Shown: positions 45,001 to 53,742 of the stretch, piece by piece
How the letters are laid out: each line of letters begins with the position of its first letter
Position numbering within the stretch: position 1 is the stretch's first letter
Source: Verrucomicrobia bacterium Tous-C9LFEB
GTDB lineage: Bacteria > Verrucomicrobiota > Verrucomicrobiia > Methylacidiphilales > UBA1321
NCBI GenBank assembly: GCA_002304345.1
Contig: NEUU01000006.1
Location: 1 to 64,000, forward strand
DNA length: 64,000 nucleotides
Direction: 5' to 3'
The notes under the pieces: model-generated
Seen by the model: the letters and a program-made list of their open reading frames with translations, nothing else
Database searches by the model: none
What the model was told of the DNA's origin: nothing
Position numbers and translations under genes: made by a program

Positions 45001-46365
45001 TTAACAGCCAATCAATGCGCGCACCGGCTTGAGCACTTCTTCCGCGAGCGGCTGCAACTGCCCTTCCTCGCGCGCTTCCAACAAGAGCCGGATTTTCTTC
45101 TCCGTACCCGAATAGCGCAGAAACACGCGGCCGCTTTGGCCCAGCGTTTTCTCGACCGATTGCAAGGCGGCCACCACTTCCGGCATCGACTCGATGGGCC
45201 GCTTTTCCTTGACCGCGAGATTGATCAGCAGTTGCGGATACTTCCGCATGCATTGCCGCAACTCGCTCAGACGCTTGCCGCTGGTACGCATCACGCGCAG
45301 TAACTGCAGCGCCGTCAGCAGACCGTCGCCCGAGTCGTTGTAATCCCGCAAAATAATATGCCCCGACTGCTCGCCGCCGAGATTGAGCTCGTGCAGCAAC
45401 ATCTGCTCGAAGACATAGCGATCGCCCACGGCGGAACGCACCACGCGGCCCCCGGCGGAATTAAAACATTCATCCAGCCCGAGATTACTCATCACAGTTG
45501 CCACGAGAGCGTTGTTGGCCAGCTTGCCCCGGCGCAATAAATCCAATCCGAGGATCGCAAGCACCTCATCGCCATCCAGCACTTCGCCCGTCTCGTCCGC
45601 AAAGATCACGCGATCGGCATCGCCATCGTGTGCCAAGCCCACATGCGCCCCGGCGTCGAGCACGTGACGGGCAATGATCTCGGGATACGTGCTGCCACAT
45701 TTGCGGTTGATGTTGCATCCGTCGGGCTGATTATTAATCAGCGCAATCGTCGCTCCGAGTGACTCGAGCACGTTCGGCGTTGTCCGGTAGGCGGCCCCAT
45801 TGGCCGTATCCACCGCGATCTTCATTCCCGTCAAATCCAGATCGCTCGCAAACTTCTCCAGTACGAGATCCGCGTAGCGGCGCGGCGCATTTTCCATGAG
45901 CGATATTTGACCCACTCCGGCCCCGGTCGGCTCCTGGCCGTCCAGCACATCACTGCGGATCAGATTCGTGAGTTCAATTTCGGTTGCGTCACTACATTTG
46001 CGCGCGTTGCCCTGAAAAATCTTCAGCCCGTTATCCTCGTACGAATTGTGAGACGCGCTGATCACGACACTCGCCAACGCCGGCATGGAACGCGTCAATA
46101 AGGCAATAGCAGGCGTCGGCAACACTCCAGCCAACACAACATCTCCCCCCATCGAGGTTACCCCGGCTGCGACCGCGTGTTCGAGCATGGGACCGGACTG
46201 GCGGGTATCGCGCCCAATCAGGATGGGGGCGCTATCGCGGCGGGCTTTGAAATGGTGAGCGACCGCGCGACCGAGCCGCAAGGCCAGCTGCGCCGTCATG
46301 GGATAACGATTCGCCTCGCCGCGAATGCCGTCCGTACCGAAGAGGGAGGATTGAATGGAACTCAT
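45001..46365 (-). CDS. glmM: Phosphoglucosamine mutase GlmM
   Basis: Converts glucosamine 6-phosphate to glucosamine 1-phosphate for peptidoglycan and LPS. The 454-aa protein opens with FGTDGIRGEAN, has the phosphoserine loop SASHNS (catalytic Ser105), the magnesium loop DGDADR, the sugar-binding GGEQSGHI and the phosphate-binding RYSGTEKKIR. All key residues are present. It lies 8 bases after the small cdaR-like gene, in the order cdaA-cdaR-glmM known from Firmicutes, where CdaA activity is tuned by GlmM. Confidence 0.96.
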   Translation of the reverse strand: MSSIQSSLFGTDGIRGEANRYPMTAQLALRLGRAVAHHFKARRDSAPILIGRDTRQSGPMLEHAVAAGVTSMGGDVVLAGVLPTPAIALLTRSMPALASVVISASHNSYEDNGLKIFQGNARKCSDATEIELTNLIRSDVLDGQEPTGAGVGQISLMENAPRRYADLVLEKFASDLDLTGMKIAVDTANGAAYRTTPNVLESLGATIALINNQPDGCNINRKCGSTYPEIIARHVLDAGAHVGLAHDGDADRVIFADETGEVLDGDEVLAILGLDLLRRGKLANNALVATVMSNLGLDECFNSAGGRVVRSAVGDRYVFEQMLLHELNLGGEQSGHIILRDYNDSGDGLLTALQLLRVMRTSGKRLSELRQCMRKYPQLLINLAVKEKRPIESMPEVVAALQSVEKTLGQSGRVFLRYSGTEKKIRLLLEAREEGQLQPLAEEVLKPVRALIGC

Positions 46366-46373
46366 GAGTCTAC

Positions 46374-46520
46374 TTATTTCGAAGAAGTGGGAACCGTGCC
46401 GCTGATGACCTGATCGAACACGCCCGGCTCGAGCTTGTTCTTGAGCGCCGTCCAGATGATCACCGCCATCACAAAGCAAACCACTTTGGCCTGCCAGTTG
46501 TTAAAAAGATTCGCGCGCAT
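46374..46520 (-). CDS. 48-residue membrane protein in the cdaR position
   Basis: A short gene: MRANLFNNWQAKVVCFVMAV begins it, followed by IIWTALKNK and a hydrophilic tail ending TSSK. The N-terminal NNWQAKVVCFVMAVIIW closely resembles the single TM start of CdaR/YbbR proteins, but the extracellular YbbR repeats are missing. Its ATG overlaps the cdaA stop codon (TAATG) and its stop lies 8 bases before glmM. That exact cdaA-cdaR-glmM slot strongly suggests a minimal CdaR. It may anchor or tune CdaA in the membrane; a relic is the alternative, but the perfect spacing argues for a kept gene. Confidence 0.75.
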   Translation of the reverse strand: MRANLFNNWQAKVVCFVMAVIIWTALKNKLEPGVFDQVISGTVPTSSK

Positions 46521-47296
46521 TAGCTGTCCCTCTTGGAAGGCTGATCCTGCTGCAAAAGTTCAGTCAAGCGCGCGCGCAATTGATCCACATTCAGCGGACG
46601 AATCAATTCACCGCCATGCGCCACGGAAATCGTCCCCGTCTCCTCGGAAAGCACCACGACCACCGCATCCGACTCCTCGCTCAAGCCAAGTGCCGCGCGA
46701 TGCCGCAGCCCCAGCGTCCGCTGCAATCCCTCCGCCTGCGTCAGCGGAAAAATCGCCGCCGCCGTCACCAGCCGATTCCGCCGGATGATCACTCCGCCGT
46801 CATGCAGCGGTGTCTTGGGATAAAAAATGGTCGAAAGCAAATCCGTCGACACCTCTGAATCCACTCGCGTCCCGGTAATATGACCGGCTTCGTAAGATAC
46901 CTCACGCTCAAAAGCGATCAACGCGCCGAAGCGTTGCGACTGCAAATATTCTATCGCCCCCACGACCGACTCAATCACCTCGGTCTGCTGATGCGTCGTG
47001 CTCACCAAATGCCGGCTTCCCACCTCCGCCAGAATACGACGCAGCTCCGGTTGAAAAATCACGATCAAACCGAGAAGAAAAAACGTCGAAAACGACTGCA
47101 AGATCGCCGTAATGACATTGAGCTGCAGCAGCACCGAGATCAACGTGATGCTCGCCAGCAAGATCGCCAGCCCAGCCAAAACCCGCGCACCACCTGTGCC
47201 GCGAAACAACTTCCAGCAATAATAAAGACTGCAGGTGAGAATGCCAATCTCCACCACCCACCGCCAATGATCCCGAATAATTAATAACACAGTCAT
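46520..47296 (-). CDS. cdaA: Diadenylate cyclase CdaA
   Basis: Makes cyclic di-AMP from two ATP. The 258-aa protein has three N-terminal TM helices (about 12-80), then the DAC domain: FQPELRRILAEVG, the DGA-type motif as LHDGGVIIR (Gly for the usual Ala), and the RHR motif LGLRHRAALGLSEESDAVVVV. CdaA makes the messenger that controls potassium and osmotic balance and wall metabolism. The start overlaps the folP stop (ATGA) and the end overlaps the cdaR-like gene, so the operon is tightly coupled. Confidence 0.94.
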   Translation of the reverse strand: MTVLLIIRDHWRWVVEIGILTCSLYYCWKLFRGTGGARVLAGLAILLASITLISVLLQLNVITAILQSFSTFFLLGLIVIFQPELRRILAEVGSRHLVSTTHQQTEVIESVVGAIEYLQSQRFGALIAFEREVSYEAGHITGTRVDSEVSTDLLSTIFYPKTPLHDGGVIIRRNRLVTAAAIFPLTQAEGLQRTLGLRHRAALGLSEESDAVVVVLSEETGTISVAHGGELIRPLNVDQLRARLTELLQQDQPSKRDS

Positions 47297-48153
47297 GGTT
47301 CTAAATGGCCCTCCGGCTTCGCCTGCCTCAGCAAGCCCGCCATCCGCGCCGTCATCGCCGCCGCCTTCACATCATGCACCCGCCAGATCGCCGCCCCCTG
47401 CGAAGCCGCCCATAAATGGGCCAACTCCGTGCATAGCGAGATTTGATCCTCACCGCCAATTTTTTTTACAAACGATTTGCGCGACATCCCCACCAGCAAC
47501 GGTCGCCCCAATGCCGTAAATTCCCCCAAGCGCGACAACAAGGCCAGATTATGCTCCAGGGTCTTACCGAAACCAAACCCCACATCACACACCACCCGCT
47601 CCACCGCAATTCCCGCCGCCGAGCCCTCCACCAATCGCCGCATCAGATAATTCCCCACATCCGCCACCACATCGCCGTAAACCGGGTTCTCCTGCATCGT
47701 AGCCGGACGTCCCTGACAATGCGTCAACACATATCCAGCCCCCGCCGACGCCACCACGGGCCACAACTCCGAATCCCACTCCCCCCCGCTCACATCATTC
47801 ACAATCTCCACACCGCACGACAGCGCCTCGCGCGCCACGCTGGCCTTCGTCGTATCAATCGACATCGGCACCTTCAAACGGCCCGACAATTTTTCAATCA
47901 CTGGCCGCACCCGCCGCAACTCCTCGGCAGCCTCCACCGACAACGACCCCGGTCGCGTCGACTCCCCCCCCACATCGATCAAATCCGCCCCCAGCGACTC
48001 CAACTCCAACCCATGCGCCACCGCCCGATCCACATCCACAAAAGAGCCCCCATCCGAAAACGAATCCGGAGTCAGATTCAAAATACCCATCACCAAAGGA
48101 CGATCCCCACACGCAATTGTACGGTGAGTTAGCTGCCAAAAAAGAGGAGTCAT
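47293..48153 (-). CDS. folP: Dihydropteroate synthase FolP
   Basis: Condenses 6-hydroxymethyl-dihydropterin pyrophosphate with p-aminobenzoate in folate synthesis. The 286-aa TIM barrel shows signature 1 MGILNLTPDSFSDGG, signature 2 LIDVGGESTRPGS, SIDTTKA, NDVSGG, DVGFGFGKTLEHN and VGMSRKSF; all sulfonamide-site residues are in place. The ATG at 48153 gives normal length, though no ribosome site is evident. First gene of the folP-cdaA-cdaR-like-glmM operon, a pairing also known in other phyla. Confidence 0.95.
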   Translation of the reverse strand: MTPLFWQLTHRTIACGDRPLVMGILNLTPDSFSDGGSFVDVDRAVAHGLELESLGADLIDVGGESTRPGSLSVEAAEELRRVRPVIEKLSGRLKVPMSIDTTKASVAREALSCGVEIVNDVSGGEWDSELWPVVASAGAGYVLTHCQGRPATMQENPVYGDVVADVGNYLMRRLVEGSAAGIAVERVVCDVGFGFGKTLEHNLALLSRLGEFTALGRPLLVGMSRKSFVKKIGGEDQISLCTELAHLWAASQGAAIWRVHDVKAAAMTARMAGLLRQAKPEGHLEP

Positions 48154-48267
48154 GATGCGCCGTCTACAGTAGCCGCTAACAGGAATCTTTGAAAAGATGC
48201 AAAGAATGCTTGATTTAAAATCAAATTTTCCTAGAAACAAAAGACCAAGTCGATCCTAGGCACTCAA

Positions 48268-48343
<76 letters not shown>

Positions 48344-48617
48344 GTTCTTCTCTCCCAAGAACTTACGCATATCAAGCGTTTTTCGGTATAACGAAAACAA
48401 CGTCTCTCGTATAACAGAGCGTCTATTTTCAATGATAACGCAGAAAAGACTTTATAAAGTATAGACGTAGGCCGTTAGCCCCCATCCCCAACCCCATCAC
48501 CCCTTCCACTAGCTACAATAAAGTGACAGCTCACGTAGGTATTTTATTTGATCCGAAACACACAATGCAATCTATTAGATTGTAACGCTATCGGATGGAG
48601 TCCGATAGTGTGAAAAA

Positions 48618-48842
48618 GTGGCTACCGTGAAGGTTAAAAAGAAATATTACGATTTTGGACGTAAGCTCTCCCTCTTACGCTCGCTGCATAAGGCAACTCA
48701 AGAGCAGATAGCCGAAAAGGCTGACATCAGTCTCCAATATTATCAGTCACTCGAACAGGGAGAAAAAATGGCAGCTTATCCCACGCTCGTAAAGTTGAAG
48801 AAAGCCCTTCAAGCCAAGTCGTGGGACGAAATTTTGCCGTAA
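48618..48842 (+). CDS. Small XRE-type helix-turn-helix protein
   Basis: A 74-aa DNA-binding protein with one HTH: the frame includes KLSLLRSLHKATQEQIAEKA and DISLQYYQSLEQGEKMAAYP. It starts with GTG at 48618, as no ATG lies before the HTH; the ribosome site is weak. It resembles phage-repressor or toxin-antitoxin-type regulators, but no partner gene is next to it. AT-rich surroundings suggest acquired DNA. The 274-base gap after the tRNA contains no other gene. Confidence 0.75.
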   Translation: MATVKVKKKYYDFGRKLSLLRSLHKATQEQIAEKADISLQYYQSLEQGEKMAAYPTLVKLKKALQAKSWDEILP

Positions 48843-48847
48843 ATTAA

Positions 48848-49228
48848 TTCACGTTTACTTTTGGATTAGCTGAGGCCTGCGAAGGTAAAGAGAACCGTTA
48901 TAGTAGTGTGGGCGTGGCTCTCCGTAGAGTGATGGTGAGGTTTGGTTGGAACAACATAAGTATTGCTGAGCTTCGGGATTTAAACCGTCATAGAACTGGA
49001 TACCGTTTCTCTCCCCTTATACCCGTAGGTTTTTACTTGCCGCAAGGTATAGCGCATCCTGATCTACCTGCTTTTCTTGAGCGATATCAAAGACTAATTA
49101 AAGCCTTAGTAGAGCATCCCGAGTCCTCTACAGGCACTTATCTTTACGGGATACTTCTTGGTACTCAAGTTGCATTTGAACATTCTAGTTTCTGGGTTCC
49201 TTGGGTTTGTATTCCAGTGCAAACTTGA
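48848..49228 (+). pseudogene. ThyX-like (FAD-dependent thymidylate synthase family) fragment
   Basis: An open frame without an ATG start. It reads LAEACEGKENRYSSVGVALR, then NISIAELRDLNRHRTGYRFS, containing the RHR motif of the ThyX family, and GIAHPDLPAFLERYQRLIKA, YLYGILLGTQVAFEHS. The similarity stops near 49205, where the family would continue for some 60 residues; upstream of 48848 a stop ends the frame. So it looks truncated at both ends. The family call is from motif memory and is tentative. Its last part overlaps the 5' end of the MFS gene in another frame. Confidence 0.45.
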
Positions 49229-50585
49229 GATTCGGGAAGAGAAGAAAGTCTGGCAAGTTGGGTCTCTTACCTACACTTCGTCGGGACTTGTCGTACTTTT
49301 CTGCTGGCTGCTCTGGGGTGATTTTGCATGGTCGCTGAAGGAGCGCGCCGTCCCCTCGGTCGTCCAACTCTTGCTTAAGAAATTTGAAGCGACAGATCTC
49401 ATAGCGGGATTGCTTATCGGCGCGCTTCCAGCCGGTATCGCGATGATCCTGGGACCGATTATCAGCTACAAATCCGATCATCACCGTGGGAGCTGGGGGC
49501 GCCGCATTCCCTACTTGCTCATTCCGACTCCGATTGCGGTTTTCTCAATGGGGGGAATGGCTTTTAGTCCACAGCTGGGCATCTGGATGCACAAGTCCTT
49601 TCTATTCTTTTCGACAGAAATGCAGGCGATTCTATTCTGTTTTGGATTTTTTTGGACCCTCTTTGAATTTGCCAGCATCACCGCAAACTCAGTCTTCGGT
49701 GGTCTGGTCAATGATGTGGTGCCGCATTGTGTTCTCGGACGTTTTTATGCTCTGTTTCGCGCTCTGAGTCTGATTGCAGGCATGATTTTTAATTTCTGGC
49801 TGCTGGGGCAGGCTGAAACTTACTTTGCGTGGATTTTTATCGGTATTGGATTGATTTACGGGGTGGGTTTCAGTGTCATGTGTTTCAAAGTACGCGAAGG
49901 AGATTACCCGCCCGCTCCTCCAGTTCAGGGTGAGAAAACTGGTATAACACGATTTGACGAGGCGACCCGACAGTATCTTAAAGACTGTTTTGGGAAATCC
50001 TATTTCATTCTTTATTTTTTGACCATGGCAGTATCAGTCATGGCATTTAACCCCATCAATTTTTATAGCGTTTTTTTCGCCAAAAGCATTGACATGAGTA
50101 TGGAGTTCTTTGGTCGGTGCATGGCGATGACCTTTCTGATTTCCCTCGTTATCTCTTATCCGCTTGGTGTGCTTGCTGATCGCTTTCATCCTCTACGCAT
50201 CGGATTAATCGCCATGCTGCTCTATGCCATTGTCACCTTATGCGGTGGATTATTCGTCAAAGATTCCAATACTTTTGGTCTGGCTCTCATTGCTCACGGG
50301 GTATTGTCTGGTGCATGGCTTACCGCTACTGCATCGCTAGGGCAGCGGTTACTCCCGCCCGAGAAGTTCACTCAATTAGTTGCGGCTGCCGGAATAGTCA
50401 CGTGCCTATGCTCGATTGTCGTCGCTCCGGTGACAGGTTTTCTTCTTGATCTGACGCATCACACATACCGTTACACCTTCCAGATCAGCTTTTTCCTGAG
50501 CTTGCTGGCGCTTGCGATCGGGTTAGAGCTCTATCGTCAATTCATGCAACGCGGCGGTCCGGAGCATTACCGCACTCCCGAATAG
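49158..50585 (+). CDS. MFS transporter, N-terminus probably altered by a recombination junction
   Basis: A major-facilitator permease with about 12 TM helices. The recognisable protein starts near 49249 (VWQVGSLTYTSSGLVVLFCW), continues through the first cytoplasmic loop SYKSDHHRGSWGRRIPYLL (a variant of the MFS A-motif), and ends KGLELYRQF-like with QRGGPEHYRTPE. No ATG precedes helix 1; only TTG codons at 49158, 49170 and 49176 are available. The 5' end abuts the ThyX-like remnant, so the native start may have been lost. The next gene is a sugar isomerase fragment, so the substrate may be a sugar derivative. Confidence 0.7.
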   Translation: MVLKLHLNILVSGFLGFVFQCKLEIREEKKVWQVGSLTYTSSGLVVLFCWLLWGDFAWSLKERAVPSVVQLLLKKFEATDLIAGLLIGALPAGIAMILGPIISYKSDHHRGSWGRRIPYLLIPTPIAVFSMGGMAFSPQLGIWMHKSFLFFSTEMQAILFCFGFFWTLFEFASITANSVFGGLVNDVVPHCVLGRFYALFRALSLIAGMIFNFWLLGQAETYFAWIFIGIGLIYGVGFSVMCFKVREGDYPPAPPVQGEKTGITRFDEATRQYLKDCFGKSYFILYFLTMAVSVMAFNPINFYSVFFAKSIDMSMEFFGRCMAMTFLISLVISYPLGVLADRFHPLRIGLIAMLLYAIVTLCGGLFVKDSNTFGLALIAHGVLSGAWLTATASLGQRLLPPEKFTQLVAAAGIVTCLCSIVVAPVTGFLLDLTHHTYRYTFQISFFLSLLALAIGLELYRQFMQRGGPEHYRTPE

Positions 50586-50598
50586 ACGGCTTCTCTTT

Positions 50599-51150
50599 AT
50601 GAATTCTAAAAATCATTATTCTGTTATTCTTGGGAATTTAGGAAATACCTGTGATCGATTTTTACCCACCGGATATAAGGAAGTGTCGGCCAAACGCGAG
50701 CTAATCCGACAGGCTGCAGCCATTCCAGGCATTGAAGGGGTCGAACTGGTTGGGACTTGGGATATCACGGAGAAGAATTGCGACGAAGTACGTGGCTGGC
50801 TCACAGAAAGCCGACTTTCATGTGTTTCGATTATTCCCGATCTGTTTTCTCAAAAACGTTGGGGCAATGGAAGTTTTAGCGCAAAAGATCCTGTCATTCG
50901 GAATCAGGCATTGGCCGAAACTCGGACAACTTGCCAGATCGCGCATGAGATTGGATGTCCTCTTATTAATTTGTGGCTCGGGCAGGATGGCTATGATTAC
51001 CCGCTTACCGCAAATTACCGAGAGCAACGGAAGTGGCAGATGGAGGGTATTCGTACGGTGGGCTTTCTACGTGTATTGAGAAAAATCATACTCTCGAGCT
51101 ATTTTTATCCCTACCAAGGTAAAACATCGTCATTCCTGCCAGAACCATGA
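50599..51150 (+). pseudogene. Truncated sugar phosphate isomerase/epimerase
   Basis: The frame encodes the first half of a xylose isomerase-like TIM barrel: NTCDRFLPTGYKEVSAKREL, IEGVELVGTWDIT, VSIIPDLFSQKRWGNGSF, EIGCPLINLWLGQDGYDYP. The similarity ends near EGIRT (about 51060), after some 153 of about 330 residues. The frame then runs into unrelated sequence that overlaps the end of the convergent PEP-CTERM gene. The second half, with metal-binding residues, is missing, so no activity is expected. It lies 13 bases after the MFS gene, its likely partner in sugar catabolism. Confidence 0.7.
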
Positions 51151-52544
51151 GCGCATAGGTGGTGGGCTCTGGGACGACAACCACAGTGACAATCCCCGTT
51201 GCGATATCAAAATCGTAGGTCGCTGAAGTGAGACTGCCTGTGATGGAGGTAAAACTGCCGCCAACCGTTCCTTCATTCTGGAACAGATCCAACGTGTAGG
51301 TACCTTCGCTCCATGTCGTGCTGCCAAAATCAAGATAAAGGGATCCAGCATAAGTAATCGCCACTCCGGCTAAATCCAGAATGCCATAATTTGTCACACT
51401 CGAAATACCGAAGTTTGAAACGGAGGTAGCTGCCAATGTTAAACCAGAGGTGGCAAAACTTCCTGAAAGACTAAGGCTGTCAGCAGAGGAAAGCACTATT
51501 CCGCCAGCTCCAACAAAAGTGATGGCACCACCCGCAGCCGATGAGGTGATCGTTCCGTTTCCCCCAATATTAGCGCCGCCGGTTAGTGTTAATACCTTGC
51601 CACCGAGATCGAGAATCGATCCCGCATCCTGCACCGTTCAGCCTGGTCGTCGATCCCGCCGCACCTTGAATCATATAGATGGTGCCAATTTGCGTACCCG
51701 CTCCCGTACTGGTAATTGTCTTAATTGTGTTTCCAGTCCCCCTCAGTACCAGGCCAGCGGCAGAATCAATCGACAAAGACTGATCCGATGCGCGATCCAA
51801 TGTGAGCGAGATACTGCCGAATGAAAAATTCGTAATGGAGTTTGCTGCTCCCCCCAAAATCAACGAGCCGCCCGCTCCAGTCGTTGTAGAAATGGATCCT
51901 CCCGTAGCAGTAAAATTGCCATTGACCTTCAGCCGATTGTCGGTGCCTCCTGTGTTTACGATCGAGATGGCACCAGAGGAGACGACCACATCACTATTAA
52001 GGGTCGTGTAAGACGTGGCCGTTGTTGGAGATTGGCCCAGCCTTAACGTTCCACCGGCCAAAGTAAAGGTACCGCCAGTATAGAGACTATAGCCGCTGTT
52101 ACTGGTTCCGAAATTCAGGGAAAACAGGCCTCCCGAATTCACCGTCATACCACCCTGTGCCGTAAGAGTCACCGTCGACGCCCCAGTCGGGGCGATATCA
52201 ATCTCAGCCGTGCCAGAGGCTGCCCCCAGAACAATCGCATTGGTTACAATCAGATTGCGTTGAATCTGCAAAATATTGGAAAACGCGCTTGTGCTTTGAG
52301 TAATCGACAATTCCAATAATGAGCCGCTTGCATTGGAATCATATACGATTGTACGTCCACCACTTGTGACGTCAGATAGTATGGCTGTATCGCTAGAGCC
52401 TGGAACCGTGCCAGAAGACCAATCGCCGGTCACCGACCAATTCCCCCCCTGATTGGAATCCCCTCCTCCCGTCCAAGTGATTGTGGCAGCGTTAGCCTGG
52501 ACAAATAGTCCGGCAACAATTGGAAGTAACAGTAGTTTTTTCAT
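51086..52544 (-). pseudogene. PEP-CTERM autotransporter-like repeat protein, frameshifted
   Basis: A secreted beta-helix-type protein split by one frameshift. The first part (52544 to about 51640) has a signal peptide (MKKLLLLPIVAGLFVQANA) and WTGGGDSNQGGNWSVTGDWS, typical of autotransporter-associated repeats. The second part (from about 51634) continues QDAGSILDLGGKVLTLTGGA to VVPEPTTYALMVLAG and a basic end. Dropping one T at 51637-51638 joins them as RLTVQDAGSILDLGG, exactly in the repeat style. So it is either a natural 1-bp insertion or a sequence error. It is divergent from a LacI regulator, with a palindromic operator between them. Confidence 0.8.
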
Positions 52545-52638
52545 GGAAAGTTCTAATGTCAGGATGATGGAACAAACTTCGGATTCGACCGTTAAGTGAA
52601 TCCTAAAAGACAAAGACATTGACAGCAACGCCCGCACT

Positions 52639-52654
52639 AGTCATACAAATGACT
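52639..52654. promoter_or_regulatory. Operator candidate AGTCATACAAATGACT
   Basis: An inverted repeat, AGTCAT-ACAA-ATGACT, that contains the ATG at 52649 of the LacI-type gene. It lies 95 bases before the divergent PEP-CTERM gene. The same 16-mer with one change occurs at 54848-54863. The inference is that the adjacent LacI-type protein binds both and regulates itself. Confidence 0.6.
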
Positions 52655-53719
52655 ATGACTTCTCCCCGGGCCACCCAAAAGGATGTGGCGCGCATCTCCG
52701 GATTCGATCAATCCACTGTTTCGATGGCGCTACGCAATCATCCCCGCATCCCCGAAGAAACCCGCTCGGCCATTCAAAAAGTGGCCCAAACTCTCGGTTA
52801 TTCACCTGATCCGATGCTTGCCGGTTTAGCTGCTTATCGGAATCATCAACGACCAACCACCTTCCACGGAACGCTGGCTTGGTTCGTCAACGGCAGAAAG
52901 GATTTTGCATGGGAAACCAGTCCCCATTTTCACTCCTATTTTGTCGGCGCTCAAAAACAGGCCAAATCTCTGGGTTATCAAATCGAAGTGTTCGATCTTA
53001 GTGCGCTCGCCATCAGCAAAAAAAGACTGGCCTCCATTTTTCGAGCACGAAATATTCGCGGTCTTTTGGTTTGCCCCCAGCCCGAACCTCTGACCGAGCT
53101 GGCCTTTGAATGGGAGGACTTCTCGGCGATTACCTTTGGATATTCTCTGGCCAAGCCAGAATTGCATACCATCGCGACTAGCTATTTTACCAACACATTG
53201 CTGATCATGCGCCAACTCATCGCGCACGGTTATAGGCGTATCGTTTATTGCAACCCGCGCAAGCAGGACGAGCGCCTCGGATTCAACTGCGCGGCGGGAT
53301 ACGTCATAGAAAATTTTCTGGCCAATGAAAAACTGCATCCACCGCTCTTTGTAGAGCTCCCCACCTCGCCCAAGAACATCCGGTCCTGGTATACTCGCTA
53401 CAAACCCGATGCCATCGTTACCTGCGATCTCTATAGTGCAGATTCCATACGCAAAGCAGGTATAGCCGTACCGAGAAAACTCGGTGTTGTCTGCCCGGAC
53501 CTACCACTTCCCGACAGCCCCATCTCCGGTGCCTATGTCGATTGCGTGCGTATGGGCGAAGTGGCCGCCACGTTACTGATCGATATGCTTCAGCGCGGTG
53601 AACGGGGCGTTCCAACCCGAACACTCCGCACCTTAGTCGAAGGAATATGGAACCCCGGCACAACCATTCGCAAGCAAGAATCTTTATCAGTCAGGAAGCT
53701 GGCCAAGCGGAAGAGCTGA
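52649..53719 (+). CDS. LacI-family transcriptional regulator
   Basis: A 356-aa regulator. Its HTH is TQKDVARISGFDQSTVSMAL, followed by the hinge LGYSPDPMLAGLAAYRNH, a form common in Verrucomicrobiota LacI proteins, and a sugar-sensor domain ending LVEGIWNPGTTIRKQ. ATG codons at 52649 and 52655 are both usable; both fall in or beside the palindromic operator. Its end faces the convergent dehydrogenase gene, whose upstream region carries the matching operator. Confidence 0.92.
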   Translation: MTMTSPRATQKDVARISGFDQSTVSMALRNHPRIPEETRSAIQKVAQTLGYSPDPMLAGLAAYRNHQRPTTFHGTLAWFVNGRKDFAWETSPHFHSYFVGAQKQAKSLGYQIEVFDLSALAISKKRLASIFRARNIRGLLVCPQPEPLTELAFEWEDFSAITFGYSLAKPELHTIATSYFTNTLLIMRQLIAHGYRRIVYCNPRKQDERLGFNCAAGYVIENFLANEKLHPPLFVELPTSPKNIRSWYTRYKPDAIVTCDLYSADSIRKAGIAVPRKLGVVCPDLPLPDSPISGAYVDCVRMGEVAATLLIDMLQRGERGVPTRTLRTLVEGIWNPGTTIRKQESLSVRKLAKRKS

Positions 53720-53742
53720 GTTTTACTTCTGATCTCAAGACC

